Of a DNA stretch of 20,291 bases, positions 9,252 through 16,652 are shown in pieces (positions within the stretch are counted from its first letter, which is position 1; the number at the start of each line of letters is the position of its first letter). The position numbers and the translations under genes were made by a program. Where the stretch lies: NCBI GenBank assembly GCA_002433805.1, contig DJIW01000092.1, forward strand, positions 1 through 20,291. The letters run 5' to 3'. The notes below the pieces were generated by a model that saw only the letters and a list, made by a program, of their open reading frames with translations, searched no databases and was not told where the DNA came from. Source of the DNA: Competibacteraceae bacterium UBA6584. Its GTDB lineage: Bacteria; Pseudomonadota; Gammaproteobacteria; Competibacterales; Competibacteraceae.

Positions 9252-10331
9252 GTGCACCACCAGCATATCGCCGTGGTCGGCGCGGGGATCGTCGGTCTGA
9301 CCCAAGCCTTGTGGTTGCAGCGCCAGGGCCATCGCATTACCCTGTTCGAACGCGGCGGCGAAGCTCTCGACCATCATTGCAGCCACGTCGGGGCCGGCAT
9401 GTTGTCGCCTTACTGCGAGCTGAGCGAGGCGGAAGCTAAAGTGGCTCGCTGGGGCACAGCCGCGTTGCCGCTGTGGCGGCGGATCGTGCCGACGCTGGCC
9501 AGACCCGTTCACATCAGCTGCGAAGGGACGCTGGTGGTCGCGCACGCTCGCGACCGGGCCGGAATGCAACATTTGGCCGAACGGATCGAACGCGCCGGAT
9601 TCGGATCGCGCCTGCGCTGGCTGCGGCGCGAGGCGCTGCGCGAGTTGGAGCCGGAGCTGGAAGGCCGTTTCGGGGAAGGGCTTTATCTCGCGCCCGAAGG
9701 CGAAATCGATCCGCGTTCGCTGTTGCCCGCCTTGGTCGAGACGCTGCGCCAGGATGGCGCAACGCTGCGCTTTGCAACCGAAGTCGAGCAGCTGGCGTCG
9801 GGAGCCATCACGGTAGGAGGCACGCGCCACGCTTTTGACTGGGTACTGGATTGCCGGGGGCTGGCGGCTAGCGATCAGATGGCGCAGTTGCGCGGAGTGC
9901 GGGGTGAAATTTTGACGGTGCGCACCAGCGAGGTTCGGTTGAGCCGCCCGATCCGCATGATGCACCCCCGTTATCCGCTGTATATCGTGCCGCGCCCGAG
10001 CCATCGTTTCGTGGTTGGTGCGACCAGTATCGAAAGCGATTCGCTGCGGCCCGCGACCGTGCGCTCCGCTTTGGAGTTGCTGTCGGCGGCTTACGCCTTA
10101 CACCCGGCCTTTGCGGAAGCGGAAATTGTGGAATTGAACGTTCAGTGCCGGCCGACGTTTCCCGACCATCTGCCCCGCATTATCCTCCAGGATAAACTGT
10201 TGAGAATAAACGGGTTGTACCGGCATGGCTACCTGCTTTCCCCGCTGCTCGCGGAAACGGTCGCCGCCTTTGTCAGCGACCGTCGCCAGCTGGAAGAGAC
10301 GGCGGCGCTGTGGGGCGAGGCCACCGTCTGA
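9252..10331 (+). CDS. thiO: Glycine oxidase ThiO (FAD-dependent)
   Basis: ThiO oxidises glycine with O2 to dehydroglycine (iminoglycine), the two-carbon precursor of the thiamine thiazole, taking the place of the ThiH radical enzyme. The 359-residue protein starts with a dinucleotide fold (VVGAGIVGLTQALWLQRQGH, Gly at 10, 12 and 15; acidic Glu33 at the end of strand 2). Later it has SHVGAGMLSPYCE, EGEIDPRSLLPALVE, RGVRGEILTV, LYIVPR..RFVVGATSIESD and the C-terminal YRHGYLLSPLLAETV loop, all in the order of the ThiO/DAO family. The start is GTG at 9252, with GAGAGG about 7 bases upstream. It heads a tight run thiO-thiS-thiG-thiE-moeB. Another DAO-family amine oxidase would be the alternative, but adjacency to thiS/thiG makes ThiO clearly the better call. 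Confidence 0.92.
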   Translation: MHHQHIAVVGAGIVGLTQALWLQRQGHRITLFERGGEALDHHCSHVGAGMLSPYCELSEAEAKVARWGTAALPLWRRIVPTLARPVHISCEGTLVVAHARDRAGMQHLAERIERAGFGSRLRWLRREALRELEPELEGRFGEGLYLAPEGEIDPRSLLPALVETLRQDGATLRFATEVEQLASGAITVGGTRHAFDWVLDCRGLAASDQMAQLRGVRGEILTVRTSEVRLSRPIRMMHPRYPLYIVPRPSHRFVVGATSIESDSLRPATVRSALELLSAAYALHPAFAEAEIVELNVQCRPTFPDHLPRIILQDKLLRINGLYRHGYLLSPLLAETVAAFVSDRRQLEETAALWGEATV

Positions 10332-10381
10332 AGGTGAGAAGCGCGTCGACTGGCGAATCTGATAACACCTGGAGGCCCCGC

Positions 10382-10582
10382 ATGATCATTGAAGTCAACG
10401 GCGAGAAAAAAGAGTTGGCGAACCCGCGTTCGCTGGCCGAAGCCATCGAGATTCTGGGTTACGGAGGCGCCCGGATCGCGGTGGCGTGCAACGAGGAATT
10501 CGTACCGCGCTCCCAGTACGCTGCCCTGCAGCTACAGAACGGTGATCGGCTGGAAATCGTTTCGCCGATGCAGGGGGGTTAG
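10382..10582 (+). CDS. thiS: Sulfur carrier protein ThiS
   Basis: ThiS is a 66-residue ubiquitin-fold protein whose C-terminal thiocarboxylate delivers sulfur to ThiG. It has MIIEVNGEKKEL, a central LGYGGARIAVACNEEFVPRS and ends in MQGG, the Gly-Gly tail that is adenylated and thiolated. The same frame is open further upstream to 10310, but the ATG at 10382 is chosen because TGGAGG sits 6 bases before it and because it gives the usual family length. The gene begins 50 bases after thiO and ends 2 bases before the thiG start. Confidence 0.95.
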   Translation: MIIEVNGEKKELANPRSLAEAIEILGYGGARIAVACNEEFVPRSQYAALQLQNGDRLEIVSPMQGG

Positions 10583-10584
10583 CC

Positions 10585-11385
10585 GTGACCGCGCCGGCCG
10601 CGGCAAGGTGGGAAATCGGGGGGCGTTCGCTGCGCTCGCGGTTGCTGCTGGGGACCGCGCGCTATCCGTCGCTGGCGGTATTGCAACAAGCCGTCGCCGC
10701 CGCCGGTTGCGAGATCGTCACCATCTCATTGCGGCGAGAATCCGCCAGCGAGCGCGCCGGAAGCCATTTCTGGACGGCGATCAAAGAGCTAGGCGTGCAG
10801 GTCTTGCCGAATACCGCCGGCTGCAAGACCGTCAAGGAAGCGCTGACCACCGCCGAAATGGGGCGAGAAATCTTCGAGACGCCCTGGGTGAAGCTGGAAG
10901 TCATCGGCGACGATTACACCTTGCAACCGCATCCTTTTCTGCTGGTCGAGGCGGCCGAAGAACTGTGCCGGCGGGGGTTTCAGGTTTTTCCCTACACCAC
11001 CGAGGATCTGGTGATCGCCGAGCGGCTGGTTCAGGCCGGCTGTTCGATCCTGATGCCGTGGGGTGCGCCGATCGGTTCTGGCCAGGGCTTAAACAATCCC
11101 TACGCGCTGCGCACCTTGCGCGCCCGCTACCCGGATGTTGCTTTAATCGTCGATGCCGGGATCGGCAAGCCTTCCCACGCCATCGCGGCGATGGAAATGG
11201 GTTACGACGGGGTGTTGGTCAACACCGCCGTCGCCCGCGCCACCGATCCGATACAGATGGGACGGGCTTTCGGTTTGGCGGTCGAGTCTGGCCGACTGGC
11301 CCATCTGGCCGGGGCGATACCAGCGCAAGAAATGGCTGAGCCGAGCACGCCCGTCACCGGCACGCCGTTCTGGCATCAGGCATAA
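10585..11385 (+). CDS. thiG: Thiazole synthase ThiG
   Basis: ThiG condenses 1-deoxyxylulose 5-phosphate, dehydroglycine and ThiS-thiocarboxylate to thiazole phosphate. The 266-residue TIM-barrel protein has RLLLGTARYPSLAVLQQAV near the N-terminus, TISLRRES, LPNTAGCKTVKEAL, the Schiff-base lysine in WVKLEVIGDD (K103), the phosphate-binding MPWGAPIGSGQGLNNP loop and DAGIGKPSHA followed by EMGYDGVLVNTA. The start is GTG at 10585, two bases after the thiS stop. The end of thiS is G-rich (GGGGGG about 6 bases upstream) and probably serves as the ribosome site. The length is slightly above the E. coli enzyme (256). Translation of thiS and thiG is probably coupled. Confidence 0.97.
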   Translation: MTAPAAARWEIGGRSLRSRLLLGTARYPSLAVLQQAVAAAGCEIVTISLRRESASERAGSHFWTAIKELGVQVLPNTAGCKTVKEALTTAEMGREIFETPWVKLEVIGDDYTLQPHPFLLVEAAEELCRRGFQVFPYTTEDLVIAERLVQAGCSILMPWGAPIGSGQGLNNPYALRTLRARYPDVALIVDAGIGKPSHAIAAMEMGYDGVLVNTAVARATDPIQMGRAFGLAVESGRLAHLAGAIPAQEMAEPSTPVTGTPFWHQA

Positions 11386-11389
11386 GAGC

Positions 11390-12034
11390 ATGGCGATGAA
11401 AACGGCTGGCGGTTATGGCTTCTATCCCGTGGTCGATGACGTGTCTTGGGTGCGGCGCTTTTTGCCCTTGGGCGTGCGAACCATCCAGCTTCGGCTCAAA
11501 AATCAGCCGGACGCGGAAGTGCGACGGCAAATCCGCGAGGCGCTGGCAATAGCCGCCGATTACGAGTGCCAGATGATCGTCAACGACTACTGGCAAGCAG
11601 CGCTCGAACTGGGTGCAACATGGCTGCATCTGGGGCAGGAGGATTTGGCGGGAGCCGACCGCGCGGCGATTCGCGCGGCGGGGATCAAGCTCGGTGTCAG
11701 CACCCACAGTCCCGAAGAGCTGCTCAACGCGCTGGAGGCCACGCCCGATTACGTCGCGTTGGGGCCGATCTACGAGACGACTCTGAAGAAAATGCCGTGG
11801 TCTCCGCAAGGGCTGGAGCGGATTGGGGAATGGAAAGCGCGCTTCGCCTGCCCGCTGGTCGCCATCGGGGGCATCACGCTGGAGCGAGCGCCGGCGGTGC
11901 TGGCGGCGGGGGCGGATGCGATTGCGGTCGTTTCCGACGTGCTGCGCGCCCCGGACCCCGCCGAGCGCGTTAGAGCCTGGCTGGCGGTATTTCGCGAGCC
12001 GTCAACGCGCCCAGCATCACCTGTTGCAACGTGA
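11390..12034 (+). CDS. thiE: Thiamine-phosphate synthase ThiE
   Basis: ThiE joins HMP diphosphate and thiazole phosphate to give thiamine phosphate. The protein is 214 residues, close to the family norm of about 211. Motifs track E. coli ThiE closely: IQLRLKNQPDAEV, MIVNDYWQAALELGATWLHL (diphosphate and Mg site), GQEDL, LGVSTHSPEEL, ALGPIYETTLKKMPWSPQGL and VAIGGITLERAPAVLAAGADAIAVVSD. The start is taken as ATG 11390, four bases past the thiG stop; a second ATG two codons on (11396) is equally possible and neither has a strong ribosome site, so reinitiation after thiG is likely. The gene ends 9 bases before the adenylyltransferase gene. Confidence 0.95.
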   Translation: MAMKTAGGYGFYPVVDDVSWVRRFLPLGVRTIQLRLKNQPDAEVRRQIREALAIAADYECQMIVNDYWQAALELGATWLHLGQEDLAGADRAAIRAAGIKLGVSTHSPEELLNALEATPDYVALGPIYETTLKKMPWSPQGLERIGEWKARFACPLVAIGGITLERAPAVLAAGADAIAVVSDVLRAPDPAERVRAWLAVFREPSTRPASPVAT

Positions 12035-12043
12035 CGTAGGGCG

Positions 12044-13258
12044 ATGATTGATCTGATTCAGCAGCGCTCGGCTATGACGGTGGCTGACCTCAGCCCCGAA
12101 GAGCAATTGCGCTACGCCCGGCAGATGGTCTTGCCGGAAGTGGGCGCGGCAGGGCAGCGGAAATTGCGCCGGGCGAGTGTGCTGGTGATTGGAGCCGGCG
12201 GTTTGGGCGCGCCGGCCTTGCTCTATTTGGCCGCCGCCGGCGTCGGTCGGCTGGGCATCATCGATCCTGATCGAGTGGAGTTGAGCAACCTTCAGCGGCA
12301 GGTTTTGTACGACTCGGCCGATTGCGGCGGCGTCAAGGTCGAACAAGCCCGCCAGCATTTGCTCGCGCTGAATCCCGACCTGCGCATCGACGTTTATCCG
12401 GAAGCATTTACCTCGACCAACGCCGCTGGCCTGATCGCGGCCTACGATCTTGCGATTGAAGGCTCGGATCGTTTCGCCACCAAATATCTGGTGAACGATG
12501 CGTGCGTGTTGGCTGGCAACAAACCCTATATAGGCGCCAGCATCCGCTCGTTTTCCGGGATGCTGTCGGTTTACGCCGCACCCGGCGGACCGTGCTATCG
12601 CTGCCTGTTTCCCGAAATGCCCGACCCCGCCACCGTGCCGTCTTGCGCCCAAGCGGGCGTATTGGGAACCGTTCCCGGCCTGTTCGGAGTCTTGCAGGCT
12701 CACGAGGTGCTCAAGCTGATTCTGGAGCTCGGGGATCCGCTGGTCGGCACGTTGCTGACCGTGGATTTACTGACCGCGCGCTTTCAGAAACTGCGGCTGC
12801 CGCGCGACCCGCGCTGCCCGGTGTGCGGTGAAGCGCCCACCATTAGGACCCTTGCGGAAACCGGTTGGGCTTGCGCCGTGCAGGCTTCTGGGGCAGCGAC
12901 CGCGGAATCGGTGGAAAACGAGCCGGCATCCGCCGACCAATTGCCCTGGCTCAGTGTCGAAGCCAGCCGGCAAAGGCCGTCATTGCATTGGCTTGACATT
13001 CGCACCCAAGCCGAATTCGACGCCGGCCATGTTCCCGGCGCGGAGCACGCCCCGCTAGATCAGATCGAACGCTTTGCCGAGCGGGCCGCAACCAGGTCAG
13101 GCGAATTCTTGCTCTATTGTCAGGGTGGAGGGCGAACGGTCCGCGCCTATGAGTTGCTCGGCCCACAGTTACCAGGACGCTTGTGGTTGTTGCGGGGAGG
13201 CTACGAAGCGTGGCTGCGCGACCGGGGCGCGGCAGCGTCTCCGAGCGACGGTCGCTAG
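12044..13258 (+). CDS. moeB: ThiF/MoeB-family adenylyltransferase fused to a C-terminal rhodanese domain
   Basis: This E1-like enzyme adenylates the Gly-Gly end of a ubiquitin-like sulfur carrier; from its position the carrier here is probably ThiS, and possibly MoaD too. The 404-residue protein has the nucleotide-binding VIGAGGLGAPALLYLAAAGV and SNLQRQVLY, four zinc cysteines in CYRC (184, 187) and CPVC (258, 261), and a conserved Cys201 in PSCAQAGVLGTVPG. The rhodanese domain (about 310-400) has WLDIRTQAEFDAGHVPGA and the active loop YCQGGGRT with Cys359, so it can carry persulfide sulfur to the carrier. Two starts are plausible: ATG 12044 (9 bases after thiE, short AGGG spacing) and ATG 12074, which matches the E. 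coli MoeB start better. Plain MoeB is the main alternative name. Its stop overlaps the convergent deacetylase gene. Confidence 0.9.
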   Translation: MIDLIQQRSAMTVADLSPEEQLRYARQMVLPEVGAAGQRKLRRASVLVIGAGGLGAPALLYLAAAGVGRLGIIDPDRVELSNLQRQVLYDSADCGGVKVEQARQHLLALNPDLRIDVYPEAFTSTNAAGLIAAYDLAIEGSDRFATKYLVNDACVLAGNKPYIGASIRSFSGMLSVYAAPGGPCYRCLFPEMPDPATVPSCAQAGVLGTVPGLFGVLQAHEVLKLILELGDPLVGTLLTVDLLTARFQKLRLPRDPRCPVCGEAPTIRTLAETGWACAVQASGAATAESVENEPASADQLPWLSVEASRQRPSLHWLDIRTQAEFDAGHVPGAEHAPLDQIERFAERAATRSGEFLLYCQGGGRTVRAYELLGPQLPGRLWLLRGGYEAWLRDRGAAASPSDGR

Positions 13259-14193
13259 CCGCTGGCGCCATCCTCCATCAGCGCGCTGACGTGCGCCGCC
13301 GTGCTGGCGGCCAAGGCTTGCAGGTTGTAGCCGCCCTCCAGCATCGACACCACCCGGCCTTGACAGTGTTCTCGGGCGATGGCGAGGAGCTGCTGGGTCA
13401 TCCAGGCGTAATCGTCCTCGGTGAAGTTCAATTCGGCGAGCGGGTCCAGATAATGGGCGTCGAAGCCCGCCGAAACCAGCAGCAATTCCGGCTTGAAAGC
13501 CGCCAGCGCGGGTTCGATTTCCTGACGCCAAACCTCTTGCAGTTCGGCCGCGCCGCTGTTGGCCGGGAGCGGAATATTGACGATATTGCCCACCCCGCGC
13601 TCGCTGCGCCGTCCGGTGCCCGGATAGATGTAGGCTTGATGGGTGGAGATATAGAGATAGGCCGGGTCGCGTTCGAACGCGGCTTGGGTGCCGTTGCCGT
13701 GATGGACGTCGAAATCGACGACCGCGACCCGCTCCAGTCCGTGGACGGCGCGGGCGTGAGCCGCGCCGATAGCGGCGTTGCCGAACAGACAAAAGCCCAT
13801 GGATTGATTGGGTTCGGCGTGGTGGCCGGGCGGGCGAATGGCGCAAAAGGCGTTGTGGGCCGCTCCCTCGATCACCGCGTCCACCGCCGCGCAAACCGCT
13901 CCAGCCGCCCGCAGCGCCGCCTCGCCAGATTGCGGCGAGACCACGGTGTCGCCGTCGATGGCGTAATGACCTTGTTTGGGGATTCGGGAGAGGATGCGCT
14001 CGACATGGGCGGGCGCGTGAATCCGGGTCAATTGATCGATGCTGGCCAGCGGCGCGTCGCGCCATTGCAAGGCGGAGAACGGCGGGGTTTTGAGCGCCTT
14101 GAGAATCGCGGCGAGCCGGGCCGCGCATTCCGGATGGCCGTAGCCGGCATCGTGTTCCAGGCAAGCCGAATGCGTGTACAGAAGCGTCGTCAT
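13255..14193 (-). CDS. Histone deacetylase / acetylpolyamine amidohydrolase family protein
   Basis: This zinc-dependent deacetylase-fold hydrolase has 312 residues and is cytoplasmic, with no signal peptide. The sequence holds the complete HDAC signature: RPPGHHAEP (His124-His125), VVDFDVHHGNGT (zinc ligands Asp162 and His164), SAGFDAH (third zinc ligand Asp245) and LEGGYN with the catalytic Tyr289. The set resembles class II and bacterial HDAC-like amidohydrolases. The substrate is not predictable from the sequence; acetylated polyamines, acetyl-lysine or other N-acyl compounds are all possible. The ATG at 14193 overlaps the stop of the upstream CBS gene in ATGA, so translation is probably coupled. 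The gene's stop shares the four bases CTAG with the convergent moeB stop. Confidence 0.93.
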   Translation of the reverse strand: MTTLLYTHSACLEHDAGYGHPECAARLAAILKALKTPPFSALQWRDAPLASIDQLTRIHAPAHVERILSRIPKQGHYAIDGDTVVSPQSGEAALRAAGAVCAAVDAVIEGAAHNAFCAIRPPGHHAEPNQSMGFCLFGNAAIGAAHARAVHGLERVAVVDFDVHHGNGTQAAFERDPAYLYISTHQAYIYPGTGRRSERGVGNIVNIPLPANSGAAELQEVWRQEIEPALAAFKPELLLVSAGFDAHYLDPLAELNFTEDDYAWMTQQLLAIAREHCQGRVVSMLEGGYNLQALAASTAAHVSALMEDGASG

Positions 14194-14648
14194 GGCCGCG
14201 GGCTCTCATGGGCGGGAACTTCGTGCTTGATCGCGGCGCGGCGCAGGGCCTTTAAAACATCTTCGCGCGCGATAATGCCCGCCAGCCGGCCATTCTCGAC
14301 CACCGGCAGGCTTTTGGTGCGCGTGTCCACCAGCTTTTGCAACAAGCGGCTCAACGGTAAATCCGGTCTGACGCTGACCGGGTCGCGGGTCATCACCGTT
14401 TCGACCGGTTGTTCCATGATGTCCTCGTAGCGCGGAACCAGGGCTTGGGTGTCGAGGCTGAAGGCTTTCAGCACGTCGAACTTGGTCAAGATTCCGAGCA
14501 GCCGCCATTGGTCGTCCACCACCGGCACGCCGTTGAAGTCGTGGGTCTCGAACAGCTCCTCGGCTTCTCGGAGCTTCGCTTTGGCGCTGATGACGATCGG
14601 TTCGGCGGTCATCGCATCGCGGACCTGGTATTTTAAAAATTCGTACAT
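14190..14648 (-). CDS. Two-CBS-domain protein
   Basis: This 152-residue protein consists of a Bateman module, two tandem CBS domains, with short tails. The first repeat spans about residues 8-70 (VRDAMTAEPIVISAKAKLRE, NGVPVVDDQWRLLGILTKFD). The second spans about 80-140 (VETVMTRDPVSVRPDLPLSR, KSLPVVENGRLAGIIAREDV). CBS pairs commonly bind adenine nucleotides or related ligands and act as regulators; no catalytic domain is attached. The ATG at 14648 has GAGG 11 bases upstream, a loose spacing. The gene overlaps the deacetylase gene by 4 bases (ATGA), making a two-gene operon. The ligand and regulatory target are unknown; control of the deacetylase is a hypothesis from position only. Confidence 0.93.
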   Translation of the reverse strand: MYEFLKYQVRDAMTAEPIVISAKAKLREAEELFETHDFNGVPVVDDQWRLLGILTKFDVLKAFSLDTQALVPRYEDIMEQPVETVMTRDPVSVRPDLPLSRLLQKLVDTRTKSLPVVENGRLAGIIAREDVLKALRRAAIKHEVPAHESPRP

Positions 14649-14671
14649 CGTAAAACGATCCTCGAACAGAT

Positions 14672-14693
14672 GCGGGCCGGCGGTGGCGCCCGC
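14672..14693. repeat. GC-rich inverted repeat in the CBS gene leader
   Basis: GCGGGC (14672-14677) and GCCCGC (14688-14693) can pair around a 10-base loop, 24 bases before the CBS gene start. No T-run follows in either direction, so it is not an obvious terminator. It may structure the leader RNA between the cyclase and CBS genes, or be chance in GC-rich DNA. Confidence 0.25.
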
Positions 14694-14741
14694 CCGCGCG
14701 GTGTGGGGTCTCCTTAAGTTTAGGCGGCTGTGGGCGGATCG

Positions 14742-16502
14742 TCAGGGGTAGTGGAAAGGGATCGCTCCCGCCGATTCGAACGAAGCAGCGCCGCGGCTTA
14801 AGGTATAGCGCCCCGCCTGTTTGCCGGCGTACATCGCCGCGTCGGCCTGTTTGAGCAAGGCGGCGGCGTCGCGCCCGTCGTGCGGCGCGAGCGCGAAGCC
14901 GATGGTCAGGCCGACGTGACAGGATTGACCGGCGACCTCGAACGGCTGCTTGAAGGCGTCCAACAGCTTGCGCCCCAGAATCGTCGCTTCAACCTCGCGC
15001 GGCGCGCCGGTCACAATAACGAATTCATCGCCGCCGAGACGCCCGATGACATCGCCGCGGCGCAATTGTTGGCGCAGTCGCTGGCCGACCCCCACCAACA
15101 GTTCGTCGCCAGCCTCGTGGCCGAGGCGGTCATTAATCAGTTTGAAGCCGTCCAGATCGAGCAGATACACCGCCAACATCGTGTCGGCGCTCCGGGAGTC
15201 CAGCGCCGTCGCCAGCGCCGCGTTCAAGCCCCGGCGGTTCAGCAGACCGGTGAGCGCATCGGTGCAAGCCAGCGACTCGAAAGTCCTTTTTTCCAGTTCG
15301 GCCCGCTCGGCGGCGCGGCGGACCGATTCGATGTTGAGGCCCAGAATCCGCATCCAAACCAGCATTTCGATCAACCAGCCCCATTGAAAGGAATGCTGGC
15401 TCCACACGCGCGCCGGCAACAGCCCGCGCAATAAGCCCGCCATGGTGATCGCGCCGATCAAGTAAGAGGTCCAGCCCAGCAGCATGTAGATGCCGACGGG
15501 ATCGCCCCGGCGGGCTCGGCTCCAGGCGGCGGGGACGGTCAGCCCCATCAGCGACAGACCCAACGTCGTGGCGGCGATTTGAGTGGCGCGATAGTCGAAC
15601 AGCCCGAGCAGCGAGGCGGCGAACGCCGCGAGCGAGCCCGCCGAAACGGCGGTCAGCCCATGATGCAGCCACGGCGTGTGCCGGCGGGTATTGATCGCGC
15701 ACGCCACAAACTGGCCGCCGGCGGCCAGCGCGATCAAAACCGCCGTCGGCGCGATCTTGAGCGTCAGGCTGCTTTGTTCGTTCCAAAAATGCTGCTGGGC
15801 GATGCCGAAATAAGCCAGGAAAAATATCGACGATCCGCAGATCATGACCGCGTATAAGCCAAACAACCAACTGCGCAAAATCCACCAGTGCGTCAGGCTG
15901 TAGACCAGTAGCGTCAGGGCGATGCCCGCGATCAATCCCTGCCCGAGTTGGATGCGGTATTCGCGCGACTGGTAAACCTCGGGCTTGATGAGGGTGATCG
16001 GCAGCACCATGGCGCTGGGCGTGCGCACCCGCAGGTAGAGTTCGTAGCGCTTTCCGGCGGACAGCGATAGCAGCGCGGCGTGCGAGCGGCTGGGCAAAGG
16101 CCGTTCCGCGAAGGCTTGCGCCGCGCCGAGCCGCCATTGCGTTATCTTCTCGTCCTCATCCACCACATAAAGCTGGGCTTCGTGGATCGAAGGATAATCG
16201 ATGTCGAATATCCAGCGTCCGTCACCGTCGGTCACCCGCACTAGCAATCGCACCCAAACCGTGTCTCGGCGGGGACCTAAATTGTCTTCGGGCCCAGAGG
16301 GCGCCGCAAACGACTGAGGCTCGCGCCGGATGGCCTCCAAGCTTAGCGCGTGACTCGGGTCGGCGCGCACCGTGACAGCCGACCAGGCTGGAGTTTGGGG
16401 CTGGCGGTCGGCGAGCGCCAGCTCGGATGGCGCTGAAAATGCGGCCGATGCGCTGGCGAGCAGCGCGAAAGCGACGATCCAGGTCGATAAACGGCGCGAC
16501 AC
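14742..16502 (-). CDS. Diguanylate cyclase with 7TM-DISM sensor (DISMED2-7TM-GGDEF)
   Basis: The protein makes cyclic di-GMP from two GTP at the inner membrane. The start is taken as GTG 16502 (586 residues), because GAGG lies 8 bases upstream and the product then begins with a typical signal peptide (SRRLSTWIVAFALLASASAAFSA). A TTG at 16550 would add 16 unlikely residues. Residues about 35-180 form the periplasmic DISM extracellular domain (VWVRLLVRVTD, DIDYPSIHEAQLYVVDEDEK). About 185-385 hold the seven membrane helices and about 410-565 the GGDEF domain, with DALTGLLNRRGL, DLDGFKLIND and an intact RLGGDEFVIV active site (GGDEF at 490-494). An RxxD inhibitory site (481-484, RRGD) lies five residues before it, so product feedback is expected. 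There is no EAL domain. The signal is unknown; DISM domains often bind carbohydrates or similar small ligands. Confidence 0.93.
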   Translation of the reverse strand: MSRRLSTWIVAFALLASASAAFSAPSELALADRQPQTPAWSAVTVRADPSHALSLEAIRREPQSFAAPSGPEDNLGPRRDTVWVRLLVRVTDGDGRWIFDIDYPSIHEAQLYVVDEDEKITQWRLGAAQAFAERPLPSRSHAALLSLSAGKRYELYLRVRTPSAMVLPITLIKPEVYQSREYRIQLGQGLIAGIALTLLVYSLTHWWILRSWLFGLYAVMICGSSIFFLAYFGIAQQHFWNEQSSLTLKIAPTAVLIALAAGGQFVACAINTRRHTPWLHHGLTAVSAGSLAAFAASLLGLFDYRATQIAATTLGLSLMGLTVPAAWSRARRGDPVGIYMLLGWTSYLIGAITMAGLLRGLLPARVWSQHSFQWGWLIEMLVWMRILGLNIESVRRAAERAELEKRTFESLACTDALTGLLNRRGLNAALATALDSRSADTMLAVYLLDLDGFKLINDRLGHEAGDELLVGVGQRLRQQLRRGDVIGRLGGDEFVIVTGAPREVEATILGRKLLDAFKQPFEVAGQSCHVGLTIGFALAPHDGRDAAALLKQADAAMYAGKQAGRYTLSRGAASFESAGAIPFHYP

Positions 16503-16611
16503 GGCAACAACCTCACAAGAATGATGGCAGCCAATCACTCGCTGGCTCAAATGGTTAAGGCATCGGCCGGCAAAGAAAAAACTGTAGGGCGAGCGGGCGG
16601 AGCGCGCCTCG

Positions 16612-16633
16612 AAAAATCCGCCGGGGCGGGCGG
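16612..16633 (-). terminator. Probable intrinsic terminator after dusA
   Basis: On the minus strand, 20 bases past the dusA stop, CCGCC and GGCGG can form a 5-bp stem with a 6-base loop, followed directly by A and five Ts. The stem is short but all G-C and the T-run is in the right place. It would separate dusA from the cyclase gene. Confidence 0.42.
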
Positions 16634-16652
16634 TCCGACCGCTCGATAAGGG

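Noticed and set aside
7736..9337. A 533-codon minus-strand open frame opposite purL and qorA
   Set aside because: It lies antisense to two well recognised genes, its translation is low-complexity and rich in Arg, His and Gln, and it shows no domain. It is the usual antisense artefact of GC-rich codon use.
13183..14430. A 415-codon plus-strand open frame across the moeB end, the deacetylase and the CBS gene
   Set aside because: It runs opposite two genes with complete conserved motifs and has no recognisable domain of its own.
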